A stretch of 49,096 nt of DNA from Lachnospiraceae bacterium MD308 (GCA_010206225.2 VIQU02000028.1:1-49096), one strand, 5' to 3'; shown: positions 15,674 through 23,032, numbered from the stretch's first letter. Notes: a model not told the origin generated them from the sequence alone. Numbers and translations: made by a program.

Positions 15674-16219
15674 ATGCAGAAAATAACAAGATTCAAAGAT
15701 ATAAAGCAATTTACAACAGATGGAACTTACAATGTGTGTTATCCTCTTCCGAGTCTTGTGAAATACATATCAGAAGAAATAAAAGGGATGGGATTGCAAC
15801 TAAATCCAGAATTTCAGCGTGGTCATGTATGGACTGAGCAACAACAGGTAGCCTGGTTAGAATACCATCTTAGAGGAGGAAAATCAGGAAATACAATATA
15901 TCTGAACAATCCATTTTGGCACAGTAGTAGACAGCCTAAAGATGGCGAATATAAAGATTATGTATGTGTAGATGGGTTACAAAGGATAACAGCAGCGCAA
16001 AGATTTATCAATGACGAGATCAAGGTGTTTGGATCTTATTTCTCTGAATATGAAGATAGAATAAATATTACAGATGCGGCGATGTATTTAAATGTCAATG
16101 ATTTAAAAACAGAAAAAGAAGTGCTACAGTGGTATGTGGATATGAATGCTGGTGGAACGCCACATACAAGTGATGAGATTGAAAGAGTAAGAAAAATGAT
16201 TCAGGAACTTGATAACTAA
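15674..16219 (+). CDS. Short DUF262-like protein, 181 aa
   Basis: The DUF262 core motifs are present, but the second is altered: LNPEFQRGHVW near residue 50, then VCVDGLQRITAAQRFIN where DGLQR replaces DGKQR, then MNAGGTPHTSDEIE near 160. Total length is about half of a full DUF262 protein, with no C-terminal domain. The Lys-to-Leu change in the nucleotide loop may alter NTP handling. It sits next to the second Fic gene. Confidence 0.84.
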   Translation: MQKITRFKDIKQFTTDGTYNVCYPLPSLVKYISEEIKGMGLQLNPEFQRGHVWTEQQQVAWLEYHLRGGKSGNTIYLNNPFWHSSRQPKDGEYKDYVCVDGLQRITAAQRFINDEIKVFGSYFSEYEDRINITDAAMYLNVNDLKTEKEVLQWYVDMNAGGTPHTSDEIERVRKMIQELDN

Positions 16220-16239
16220 GATATATGTGGGGTGTAGAC

Positions 16240-16980
16240 ATGAGTAATCTTACAAATAAAGAGTTTTTAGATTTTCTCTTGGAAAGATTCAAAATAGAAA
16301 GAGAAAAATTTGACAGATCTGGTGTATATGCATATACACAGCGTCTACTTGCTTATAACTCAAATAAGATTGAAGGTAGCACACTTACTGAGGAGCAAAC
16401 AGCTTCTTTGTTTGATAATGGAACTTTGCCGAAATCAGATGATTATTATAGAGCAAAAGACGTTGAGGAAATGAATGGACATTTTCTTATGTTCAATAAG
16501 ATGTTGGATACATTGAATGAATCATTATCACAGGAACTGATAAAGCAATTTCATTTTGAATTAAAGTCTGGAGTATTTGAGGATCGTGCTAACGGATATG
16601 CAATCGGTGATTATAAGCAGCGTCCTAATATGATTGGAATGTATCAAACTGTAAGACCAGAAGATGTTGCTCAAGAAATTTATTTACTAATGGATTGGTA
16701 TGATGGTCAGGCAATAAATATTTCTGTATTAGCTGAGTTTCATGCAAGATACGAGAGCATTCATCCTTTCCAAGACGGGAATGGTAGGACGGGAAGATTG
16801 ATTCTCTTTAGGGAGTGCTTGAAGAATGGTGTTGTGCCGGTTGTGATTGAAGATTCAAATAGAAATGAGTATCTGGAGGCATTAAAAGAATATAGAGAAG
16901 AAAAAAGTCTGGATAAATTAATTACGCTTTTTGAAAAAGAGCAGCAGTATTATTTTGAGAAGTGCAAATATTTTATGTAG
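16240..16980 (+). CDS. Fic-domain protein with N-terminal inhibitory motif, 246 aa
   Basis: The catalytic loop HPFQDGNGRTGR lies at residues 175-186. SNKIEG at 41-46 fits the (S/T)xxxE(G/N) inhibitory helix, so this is a class II, self-inhibited Fic, unlike the Fic at 5503. Between them is the usual Fic helical layout with a DYKQRPNMIG flap. ATG 16240 behind GGGGTG. Predicted activity is AMP transfer to an unknown protein. Confidence 0.92.
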   Translation: MSNLTNKEFLDFLLERFKIEREKFDRSGVYAYTQRLLAYNSNKIEGSTLTEEQTASLFDNGTLPKSDDYYRAKDVEEMNGHFLMFNKMLDTLNESLSQELIKQFHFELKSGVFEDRANGYAIGDYKQRPNMIGMYQTVRPEDVAQEIYLLMDWYDGQAINISVLAEFHARYESIHPFQDGNGRTGRLILFRECLKNGVVPVVIEDSNRNEYLEALKEYREEKSLDKLITLFEKEQQYYFEKCKYFM

Positions 16981-17008
16981 GACATAAATGTTCAGTTTTA
17001 TTTGATGT

Positions 17009-17077
17009 TATATGTGGGTGCATGGAGCGTAGACAGGGTGATAGCTGTCCTTATGGGTTCGATTCCCTGACATATCA
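17009..17077 (+). tRNA. Degenerate tRNA-like element, possibly Ile (GAT)
   Basis: Acceptor arms ATATGT (17010-17015) and ACATAT (17070-17075) pair; the first position is a T-C mismatch. D-arm GTGC/GCGT has a very short loop ATGGA. Anticodon stem GACAG/CTGTC (17032-17036, 17045-17049) carries an 8-nt loop containing TGATA. The T-loop TTCGATT is canonical, but its stem keeps only three pairs. It is either a divergent mobile-element tRNA or a decayed one. No CCA is encoded. Confidence 0.42.
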
Positions 17078-17134
17078 TGAGTGATTAGATCATGTTATAG
17101 ACATGTATGTAACGTGATTCTATAATGATATGGA

Positions 17135-17193
17135 GTGGCAAGATTAAGAGTTGGTGAAATTCCAGAGAGTAGGTTTGAGTCCTGCCGCCCACA
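17135..17193 (+). other. Second tRNA-like remnant, lacking an anticodon arm
   Basis: GTGG (17135-17138) pairs with CCAC (17189-17192). A D-loop-like AGTTGGTGA lies at 17149-17157. A good T-arm is formed by GTAGG (17169-17173), TTTGAGT and CCTGC (17181-17185). Only about six bases lie between the D-like and T arms, so there is no anticodon arm. It looks like a tRNA with its middle deleted, or a T-arm mimic. Confidence 0.35.
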
Positions 17194-17209
17194 ATTCGTA
17201 CTTAAAAGT

Positions 17210-17225
17210 GAAATTTCAAAGGAGG
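17210..17225 (+). promoter_or_regulatory. Intergenic mini-hairpin motif, shortest form
   Basis: GAAATTTCAAAGGAGG: the two arms GAAA and TTTC abut with no loop, directly joined to the ribosome site. This shows how close the motif lies to the Shine-Dalgarno sequence. Confidence 0.45.
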
Positions 17226-17229
17226 ATTT

Positions 17230-17448
17230 ATGGATACATTAAAAATATATCAGGAATATAAATTTAAAAAAGGTGGTTCTGAATTTCATATTTCTGAAGG
17301 AGAAAAATTGAAAGTTAAGACGGACAAAGGTATTTTTGAAGGAGTTCTTACAAGCGTTGGAGCATTTGGAGACGATTTTCACTTGGATATTGGCGATGAA
17401 TCAGTAAAGATTCATTGTGATAAGGTTATCGATATAATACCAGTTTAG
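17230..17448 (+). CDS. Small SH3-like protein, 72 aa
   Basis: ATG 17230 lies four bases after GGAGG, slightly short. Sequence HISEGEKLKVKTDKGIFEG and VDK-type beta turns, then DKVIDIIPV, fit a small Sm/SH3-like barrel that in phages is often of unknown role. Confidence 0.68.
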   Translation: MDTLKIYQEYKFKKGGSEFHISEGEKLKVKTDKGIFEGVLTSVGAFGDDFHLDIGDESVKIHCDKVIDIIPV

Positions 17449-17483
17449 ACATAAAATAACTATTTGATCAGGAGGTTTGAAAT

Positions 17484-17726
17484 TTGAGAGATAAAGCCTA
17501 TCTTAGAGATGTGAGGAAAAGAAAAATACAGAGAAAAAAACGTATTAGCAAAGCAGTTTATGGCTTGGATTGGTATCCACATGATGGACAGTATTCAAAG
17601 GGAAAAATTCATTGTGGATGTGGATTGTGTAAGTTTGGTAAAAAGAATGGATTGCCAACCATTAGAGATATGCGAGAAAAATCAAGAGAATATATTTTGT
17701 ATGATGATTATAAAAAGGCGCAATAA
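17484..17726 (+). CDS. Small basic Cys protein, 80 aa, TTG start
   Basis: TTG 17484 is 8 nt after GGAGG; no ATG is near. Strongly basic start (RKRKIQRKKRISKA), then YSKGKIHCGCGLCKFGKK. The SKGKxHCxCxxC pattern is familiar from short proteins on Firmicute mobile elements and phages, presumably zinc-binding. A strong terminator follows. Confidence 0.76.
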   Translation: MRDKAYLRDVRKRKIQRKKRISKAVYGLDWYPHDGQYSKGKIHCGCGLCKFGKKNGLPTIRDMREKSREYILYDDYKKAQ

Positions 17727-17749
17727 GAAAAATTAATATATAAAAAAAT

Positions 17750-17779
17750 AAAGCGATACAGAAATTTGTATCGCTTTTT
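17750..17779 (+). terminator. Rho-independent terminator
   Basis: An 11-bp perfect stem (17750-17760 with 17767-17777), 6-nt loop and TTTTT. It ends the operon before the gene-free stretch. Confidence 0.85.
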
Positions 17780-18104
17780 ATGTGATTTAGAAACCATAAT
17801 TTTATCTTGCTTAATAAAGAATATATCACACCAAAAGCCTTATTTCTACGCTAAAAATATGGAAGCTATGGATAAAACTGTAATATAAGATAACTATCCA
17901 GAATCGAAAAGTGCGTAAAATAGGCATTTCTGTATGCAAAAGCAAGATAAAATTATGGTTTCATTTGTTTTAAAACAAGTGATTTCCATAAAATTTTTTG
18001 AAATCGTTCATTGACAATTTAATGTTGAGTATCGCTAGAATAGAAAATCTAAAAATATATAAATGGCTCATCAAACAAAGGGGTAATTGAAAGGAGGGGT
18101 TATA
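17780..18104. other. Gene-free stretch of about 325 bp
   Basis: I see no credible coding frame here. It holds the 23-bp inverted-repeat element (17790-17962), a perfect palindrome TTGTTTTAAAACAA (17965-17978), and a probable promoter for the next gene: TTGACA at 18011-18016 with TAGAAT at 18036-18041, spacing 19 bp, slightly longer than ideal. Confidence 0.6.
17790..17962. repeat. 173-bp element bounded by a perfect 23-bp inverted repeat
   Basis: Bases 17790-17812 are the exact reverse complement of 17940-17962. The 127 bases inside contain a second imperfect stem (GCCTTATTT... with ...AAAATAGGC) and a third (GGATA/TATCC), so the whole can fold into one long rod. There is no coding frame. 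Candidates are a MITE-like element or a rod-shaped structured RNA. No clear target-site duplication was seen. A further 14-bp palindrome lies at 17965-17978. Confidence 0.75.
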
Positions 18105-18479
18105 ATGATAGAAATTGATTACAATATATCATTGATTGAGTTGCAAAAATATACGGATGAAGAATTGTATCAGGTATTGAATTGTGCAAATCAAGATAAA
18201 AATGAAATTTTTAGAGCTGAATGTACATATTGGATGTGCAGGATGGAAATTGACCGTAGAAACAATAACAAATGGCCAGATTTTTTAGATGTTCGTTGTA
18301 TATCAAATATTTTTGATGAAGATCATAATATTATATTCAGACTTGGTAATCATTATGTGCTTTATGAAGTAGAGAATGCAATGTTGGTTTATTGTGATAA
18401 ATGGATTCCATATATTTTTTCAATAGTTGAAGAAAATAGCAGATGTACATGGAAATATTTTGGATTATGGAAAAAATAG
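18105..18479 (+). CDS. Hypothetical protein, 124 aa
   Basis: ATG 18105 follows AAAGGAGGGG. Acidic and aromatic, with several Cys (CANQ, ECTYWMCRMEIDRR). A bidirectional terminator separates it from the convergent repressor gene. Probably a single-gene transcript from the promoter near 18011. No family is recognised. Confidence 0.74.
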   Translation: MIEIDYNISLIELQKYTDEELYQVLNCANQDKNEIFRAECTYWMCRMEIDRRNNNKWPDFLDVRCISNIFDEDHNIIFRLGNHYVLYEVENAMLVYCDKWIPYIFSIVEENSRCTWKYFGLWKK

Positions 18480-18498
18480 ATGATTTGGATGAAGTAGT

Positions 18499-18529
18499 AA
18501 AAGCGACACTATTTGGAAATGTCGCTTTT
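18499..18529. terminator. Bidirectional terminator
   Basis: AAAAGCGACA (18499-18508) pairs with TGTCGCTTTT (18520-18529). T-runs on one strand and A-runs on the other let it serve both the gene ending at 18479 and the minus-strand gene ending at 18509. Confidence 0.8.
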
Positions 18530-18721
18530 TTCATGTTCTAATATATCGGATACTTTGCAATCGAGAGCTTCACAAATTTTGTCAAGTACAGAGAATTGGA
18601 CACTAGATGTTTTATTATTACATAGATTGTTTAATGTCGAAGCAGCAATTCCTGTATCTTTGGCAAGCTTATACTGAGAAATATTTTTACTTTTTAATGT
18701 ATTATTGAGAACAATTTTCAT
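18509..18721 (-). CDS. XRE-family repressor (Cro/C1-type HTH), 70 aa
   Basis: Nearly the whole protein is one helix-turn-helix domain: KLAKDTGIAASTLNNLCNN is the HTH core, followed by LDKICEALDCKVSDIL. It reads away from the MazF gene. Its promoter on the minus strand (TTGAAA, 17 bp, TAAAAT between about 18785 and 18755) overlaps the operator-like repeats at 18779-18807, so it likely controls itself and the toxin unit. Confidence 0.9.
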   Translation of the reverse strand: MKIVLNNTLKSKNISQYKLAKDTGIAASTLNNLCNNKTSSVQFSVLDKICEALDCKVSDILEHEKSDISK

Positions 18722-18778
18722 ATATGAACTCCTAAATTTTATAGATGCTTATATTTTATCAGATATACATATTATTTT

Positions 18779-18819
18779 CAATAATTAGTGTTGACAATAA
18801 TTAGTGTATACGATATAAT
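18779..18819 (+). promoter_or_regulatory. Consensus promoter with twin 13-bp operator repeats
   Basis: TTGACA (18791-18796), 17 bp, TATAAT (18814-18819): a perfect sigma-70 promoter for the MazF unit. CAATAATTAGTGT occurs exactly twice, at 18779-18791 and 18795-18807, on the same face-spacing of 16 bp, covering the -35 region. These are the likely binding sites of the divergent XRE protein. Confidence 0.8.
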
Positions 18820-18869
18820 GTAAATCGTAAAAATTAATGGAATTACATATAGAGGAAGGAGGATGCGAT

Positions 18870-19220
18870 ATGGATGTTAAAAGATATGATATAGTACAAG
18901 CTGACTTGTCTGGGACAGTGGGATCAGAGCAAGGTGGTGTTAGACCAGTGCTTATCATCCAAAATGATATTGGTAATTTACATAGTCCAACAACTATTGT
19001 AATGCCATTTTCAACAAGAGTATTTAAAAATCCGAATCAGCCAACGCATACCTTAATAAAGAAAAGTGCTGATACGGGTTTGAAAATCGATTCTGTTTTA
19101 CTTGGTGAGCAAATGAGAGTGATTAGTAATCAACGGATTAAAAGAAAAATTGGTGTAGTAACAGATGAGAAAGAGAGAAAAGAAATACGTAGGGTTTACG
19201 AAGCTAATTTTGGAGAATAG
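18870..19220 (+). CDS. mazF: MazF/PemK-family endoribonuclease toxin, 116 aa
   Basis: MazF toxins cut mRNA at short sequences. The fold markers are VKRYDIVQADLSGTVGSEQGG (start loop), VRPVLIIQND, TIVMPFSTR, and LLGEQMRVISNQRI. ATG 18870 is chosen because GGAGG lies just before it. No MazE-type antitoxin precedes it; the divergent XRE protein and the downstream 92-aa protein are the candidate partners. Confidence 0.92.
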   Translation: MDVKRYDIVQADLSGTVGSEQGGVRPVLIIQNDIGNLHSPTTIVMPFSTRVFKNPNQPTHTLIKKSADTGLKIDSVLLGEQMRVISNQRIKRKIGVVTDEKERKEIRRVYEANFGE

Positions 19221-19242
19221 ATATTATAGTGGAGGTAATACT

Positions 19243-19521
19243 ATGCGATATGTAGAAATGACATTAGAAGAGGCCGTAAAGGAGTGTAATAAGAACACTA
19301 AAGTGTTGGTAGCAATGCAGAATCTAGCGGAAAAAGATGATTCTGATGTAATTTTTATCCCAAAAAAAAGAGAAGAATACACAAAGATGTTTGAAGATGT
19401 AAAGACTGCAGCTTCATTATGTAATGATTTTGTACGACAGTTAAATCTGTTTACAGAAAGACAGGATATACGTAATATTAAACCTCAGGGATTCCAAAAA
19501 ATAGTATTATTGCGAGAATAA
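19243..19521 (+). CDS. Conserved MazF-associated protein, 92 aa (possible antitoxin)
   Basis: ATG 19243 follows GGAGG, 22 nt after mazF, so the two are co-transcribed. It starts RYVEMTLEEAVKECNKNTKV and ends KPQGFQKIVLLRE. I recall similar proteins next to MazF genes in Lachnospiraceae, not verified. An antitoxin or accessory role is inferred from position only. Confidence 0.75.
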   Translation: MRYVEMTLEEAVKECNKNTKVLVAMQNLAEKDDSDVIFIPKKREEYTKMFEDVKTAASLCNDFVRQLNLFTERQDIRNIKPQGFQKIVLLRE

Positions 19522-19545
19522 ACCATATTTGGAATGAATTTTAAA

Positions 19546-19596
19546 AGAACGCTTGTTCGAAAAACTATTGACACAATCGTATGTTCGATGTATAAT
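19546..19596 (+). promoter_or_regulatory. LexA-controlled (SOS) consensus promoter
   Basis: TTGACA (19568-19573), 17 bp, TATAAT (19591-19596). AGAACGCTTGTTCG (19546-19559) is a perfect GAAC-N4-GTTC LexA/DinR core just upstream, and a degenerate second box (AATCGTATGTTCG, 19575-19587) fills the spacer. Gram-positive LexA boxes have the form CGAAC-N4-GTTCG. DNA damage should therefore switch on the transcript that starts near 19603. Confidence 0.75.
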
Positions 19597-19611
19597 TACT
19601 ATCAGAAACAC

Positions 19612-19740
19612 AAAGACCTATCCGATGGTGTTGGCGCACCGTTTGAGGACAGGTCTATGTACATAATTTAAGCAGAATGCTCACTTGTATTTTACATATT
19701 ACAATCATTTTGGTCAAGTGGTAAATTCAAGCTATTCTGC
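19612..19740 (+). ncRNA. Structured leader or small RNA downstream of the SOS promoter
   Basis: Hairpin 1: AGACCT (19614-19619) with AGGTCT (19651-19656), enclosing GGTG/CACC (19627-19640). Hairpin 2: GCAGAAT (19672-19678) with ATTCTGC (19734-19740), enclosing CACTTG/CAAGTG (19682-19687, 19715-19720). No coding frame runs through. It may be an SOS-induced RNA or the leader of the gene at 19986, some 250 bp farther. Confidence 0.5.
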
Positions 19741-19985
19741 GAAAATTCAAAGGGTAATAAGTGAATATGGATTATGAGGTGTAGTTTTCAGTTTGAGTAA
19801 AGTAACAATCTCACAGGTATCAGGCCTTGAATATTAAGGGATTTATTAAATTAGTAATTCAGGAACTTTTATTTTTGTACCCATTTTTAAAGAGAGATGT
19901 TATGAATATTGACACATGGGGATATAAACCAAGATACACAATTAGTGAGAGAAGTTATTAATAAAATTGAGAAAGGGTGTAGATT
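19741..19985 (+). other. Non-coding stretch before the 222-aa gene
   Basis: Nothing convincing is encoded. One short frame, ATG 19902 to TAA 19961 (19 residues, MNIDTWGYKPRYTISERSY), follows an AGAGAG stretch and could be a peptide or the leftover start of a lost gene. AAAGGGTG before 19986 is the ribosome site of the next gene. Confidence 0.4.
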
Positions 19986-20654
19986 ATGTTTATTTTAACG
20001 GATGGAAAGAATTATGTGATGGAAAATCCAATGAAGCAAGGTGCTTACATTAGTACGACATCGCCAATACAGGCGAAAGAATTTACATGGAAACAGGCAA
20101 GATCTCTTTTGCGCAGTAAAAAGAAATCTATGGGATGGATAAAAACATTTTATACCATAGATCAGGACACAGGAAAGGTAGAGAAAGATGTGAAATACTG
20201 TAAAGGAAATGGTGGTGCTTATATCGGGAGGAACGATGTAGGCTTTGACGATTCTATTATTGATATGATATTCAAAGAAACAAAATCAGTCATAGGACTT
20301 GCTGGTTGGAGTATGACACAGCTTAAAACATACGAAGAAGAATTAAATATCGGATTGTCAAAGTATGATTCTGCTGAATCTGATATTGGACATGCACTTC
20401 AGAAATATAAAGAAGATAATGGTGGTAAAAATGCGCAGGCACATAAGATGGCAAAAATCGGATATCTTCTTGGAGAAATAAGAGAGAAACATAAAAATAT
20501 CAAGCAATGTTTGGATTACATAAAAGTCATGGAAGATGCTATTACATATGGATATACAATTGAGAAGATAAAATTAGAACTTACAAAAGCAAAGCATGTG
20601 GAATATAAAGGTAGAACTGAATATTATCAGATGGCATTAAAATTGCTGGATTAA
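19986..20654 (+). CDS. Hypothetical protein, 222 aa
   Basis: ATG start behind GAAAGGGTG. Beta-rich first 60 residues (FILTDGKNYVMENP, then WKQARSLLRSKKKSMGW), and a helical second half with YKEDNGGKNAQAHKMAKIGYL. It is the first real gene downstream of the LexA-boxed promoter, so it may be part of a damage response. No family is recognised. Confidence 0.75.
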   Translation: MFILTDGKNYVMENPMKQGAYISTTSPIQAKEFTWKQARSLLRSKKKSMGWIKTFYTIDQDTGKVEKDVKYCKGNGGAYIGRNDVGFDDSIIDMIFKETKSVIGLAGWSMTQLKTYEEELNIGLSKYDSAESDIGHALQKYKEDNGGKNAQAHKMAKIGYLLGEIREKHKNIKQCLDYIKVMEDAITYGYTIEKIKLELTKAKHVEYKGRTEYYQMALKLLD

Positions 20655-20667
20655 GAGGTGAGAGATT

Positions 20668-20844
20668 ATGGTGATTTGTAAAAATTGTTATGTTCCGATG
20701 GTAGAAGTTATGTCATTTTCTAGGGACAAGCACGAAAAATATTGTAGGTGTCCCAAATGTAGAGGAGAGACAAAACGTTGTAAAATTAGAAAAGAAGATT
20801 TAAGTTTTGGAGAAGTATTAAACAAGACTTATAAAAGAAAATAA
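20668..20844 (+). CDS. Small zinc-finger protein, 58 aa
   Basis: ATG 20668 follows AAGAGGTG. Two Cys pairs, CKNC near residue 4 and CRCPKC near 30, form a probable zinc ribbon; the rest is basic. It is followed 19 nt later by the sigma factor gene and may be co-expressed with it. Confidence 0.62.
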   Translation: MVICKNCYVPMVEVMSFSRDKHEKYCRCPKCRGETKRCKIRKEDLSFGEVLNKTYKRK

Positions 20845-20863
20845 ATTGTAGAGGTGTATCAAT

Positions 20864-21499
20864 ATGGAGCAAATATTAATATCTGATGATATGAAATCAA
20901 TAGTAAATTCGTACTACGCCAATAATGGGAGTAAATTATATAATATGGTGGATAAAATTTTGTTCAAACTACATTTTGTTGATGTAGATAAGAGTGATTT
21001 TTATTCATTATCAAATGAAGTTTTTATGTATGCAATAAGAGATTATGATCAATCTAAATCTTTTGATGGTTTTTTATATTCATGTTTGTATAAAAAATTT
21101 TGTACCGAAATGACACAGAGACTTAGAGATAAAAGGTGTACGAAAACCAAAATAAAAGAAAAAGATGCAAATGGGAATATTGTTGAAATAACAATAGTTA
21201 TTCCAGACGAACGATTAGATGCTCCAATTAATGATGATAACAATTCTACTCTTGGAGATACGATTCCAAATGATTGTTCTACGGAAAAAGTTTTTTTTGA
21301 AAAAAACGAAGAAGAATATAGTAATAGAATGTTGTTATATTTGAGTAGACTATCAGATCTTCAGAAAAAAGTTTTAAGACTTAATGTTGCTGGTTATCAA
21401 CCAAATGAGATTAGAAAAGAATTACATATAAGTGAAAAGCAATATGCAGATTGTTATGCTGCTATTCATTCATATAGAAATGTTTCAGTATTGTTTTAA
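20864..21499 (+). CDS. Sigma-70-family RNA polymerase sigma factor, 211 aa
   Basis: Sigma factors direct RNA polymerase to promoters. Region 2 is visible at about residues 50-90 (RDYDQSKSFDGFLYSCLYKK, then TQRLRDKR), and region 4 at about 163-200 (LSDLQKKVLRLNVAGY, PNEIRKELHISEKQYADCY). A 60-residue acidic linker separates them, and regions 1 and 3 are absent, as in phage, ECF-like or sporulation-type factors. It probably drives a class of genes of this element; the recurrent junction motif is a candidate target but unproven. Confidence 0.85.
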   Translation: MEQILISDDMKSIVNSYYANNGSKLYNMVDKILFKLHFVDVDKSDFYSLSNEVFMYAIRDYDQSKSFDGFLYSCLYKKFCTEMTQRLRDKRCTKTKIKEKDANGNIVEITIVIPDERLDAPINDDNNSTLGDTIPNDCSTEKVFFEKNEEEYSNRMLLYLSRLSDLQKKVLRLNVAGYQPNEIRKELHISEKQYADCYAAIHSYRNVSVLF

Positions 21500-21534
21500 A
21501 TGATATCTAAATGAATAATATGGAGGAATGTAAA

Positions 21535-22917
21535 ATGGCAAGACCAAGAAAACAAACTTACACTTTGGATATGTATCTGAAAAAAAATAAGAAGGGTGAT
21601 ATTGATAATAGTGCTGATGTACAGAGAAATTTTGCGTGGAATAATGAGCAGATTAATGAGTTGATTGTAACAGTACTGACCGATGATTATATTCCTCCTA
21701 TTATTCTTGGAGAGGAAGAAAATTCTAAATTGCATATTGTAGATGGAGGCTGTAGAACTGCCGCCTTAAGAAAATTTAAAGAGATGAATTATAAGATAAC
21801 TTCTTCTATTGAAAATTCATTGATTCCATATAAGAAAAAAGTTGTAGGTGAAGACGGTAGTGTTGCTTATAGAGATGCTGTGTTTGATATAAAAAATAAA
21901 ACATATGAAAAACTTCCGGATGAATTAAAGGAAAAATTCGATGAATATCAGATTGAAACGGTCATACATGAAGATTGTGATAGCTTGAAAATTTCTAAAT
22001 ATATCAAAAGATATAATAATCATGTGTCTATGAATACTGATCAAAGGGCTTTTACTTATATTGACAAATTTGCAAGTCGTATTCGAAAAATTTTGAATAG
22101 CAAATTTTTTGTGGAATGCAGTGACTATTCTGAAAAGGATAAGCAGAAGGGTGTTGTTGAAAGAATCATTATTGAATCGATGATGTGCATGAATCATTTT
22201 GATAACTGGAAAAAGCAAGCTAAAGCAGCTTGTAAATATCTTAATGATAATGCAACAGAAAGTGAGTTCGATATTCTTGAAGATAATTTACATAGATTGG
22301 AGAAGATTATAACTGATGATATTAAAAACATTTTCAATAAAAAAGATTCCTTTGTGTTTTTGACACTGTTTAATGAATTTATCAAATTAGGACTTGAAGA
22401 TATTAAGTTTGCAGAATTTCTCAGAGAATTTAAGGCTCATTTTCGAGATGAAAAGAGGAATAAAAATGGATTATTATTTGATGAGATCGATAAAGAATTA
22501 AGTACAAAGGACAAATTAGTTATTACGGATAAGTTGAATATGCTTGAGGATTTGATGGTGGAATTTTTCAATATAAATAAAAATAACAAACCTACTGATG
22601 AGTTGCTTATTGCGGAAATGCTTGACATGGATGTAGAAGTTATATCAGAAGATATGAGTTTTTATAAAGAATCATTGGATGATTTAACAAGTAGGACAAT
22701 CAAAGATGGTTCAAAACTTTTGCATAATGAAAACAGATTATCTTTGCTGGCAATGGTGGTTTATTCATATAAAGAAGATATAGATCTGGATGAATGGTTA
22801 ATTGAATATGCAAAAAATAACAATACATATTTTGTGGATCAGAAGAAAAATTTTATACATATGAGAGCAGATCTTGAGAAGTTTATAAGTAGAGAAAGCA
22901 GAAAAAGAAGTGCATAA
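21535..22917 (+). CDS. Large DUF262 protein, 460 aa
   Basis: ATG 21535 lies 8 nt after GGAGG. N-terminal core: DVQRNFAWNNEQINELIVTV near residue 28, and LHIVDGGCRTAALRKFKEM near 72, where GGC replaces the usual GKQ of the nucleotide loop, then KYIKRYNNHVSMNTDQRAFT. The remaining 280 residues are helical with no HNH nuclease motif. It follows the sigma factor gene by 35 nt, suggesting a joint transcript. NTP binding may be altered by the changed loop. Confidence 0.85.
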   Translation: MARPRKQTYTLDMYLKKNKKGDIDNSADVQRNFAWNNEQINELIVTVLTDDYIPPIILGEEENSKLHIVDGGCRTAALRKFKEMNYKITSSIENSLIPYKKKVVGEDGSVAYRDAVFDIKNKTYEKLPDELKEKFDEYQIETVIHEDCDSLKISKYIKRYNNHVSMNTDQRAFTYIDKFASRIRKILNSKFFVECSDYSEKDKQKGVVERIIIESMMCMNHFDNWKKQAKAACKYLNDNATESEFDILEDNLHRLEKIITDDIKNIFNKKDSFVFLTLFNEFIKLGLEDIKFAEFLREFKAHFRDEKRNKNGLLFDEIDKELSTKDKLVITDKLNMLEDLMVEFFNINKNNKPTDELLIAEMLDMDVEVISEDMSFYKESLDDLTSRTIKDGSKLLHNENRLSLLAMVVYSYKEDIDLDEWLIEYAKNNNTYFVDQKKNFIHMRADLEKFISRESRKRSA

Positions 22918-22930
22918 GGAGGAATGCATA

Positions 22931-23032
22931 GTGGAATTAAAGGTAGAAGACGAAACGGACAAGATAATCAATGAAATTTTGGAACACTGGGACGATGAAG
23001 AGAAAGAGGGGATGATTAATGGGATTGATTGA
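22931..23032 (+). CDS. Acidic 33-aa peptide, GTG start
   Basis: GTG 22931 is 7 nt after AGGAGG at the end of the DUF262 gene. The frame gives a strongly acidic helix (KVEDETDKIINEILEHWDDE) and overlaps the start of the HD gene by 14 nt, which points to translational coupling. Could be a true micro-protein or only a coupling leader. Confidence 0.5.
   Translation: MELKVEDETDKIINEILEHWDDEEKEGMINGID

Noticed and set aside
17790-17962. Insertion sequence ends
   Set aside because: No transposase frame inside or next to it and no target-site duplication; kept only as an inverted-repeat element.
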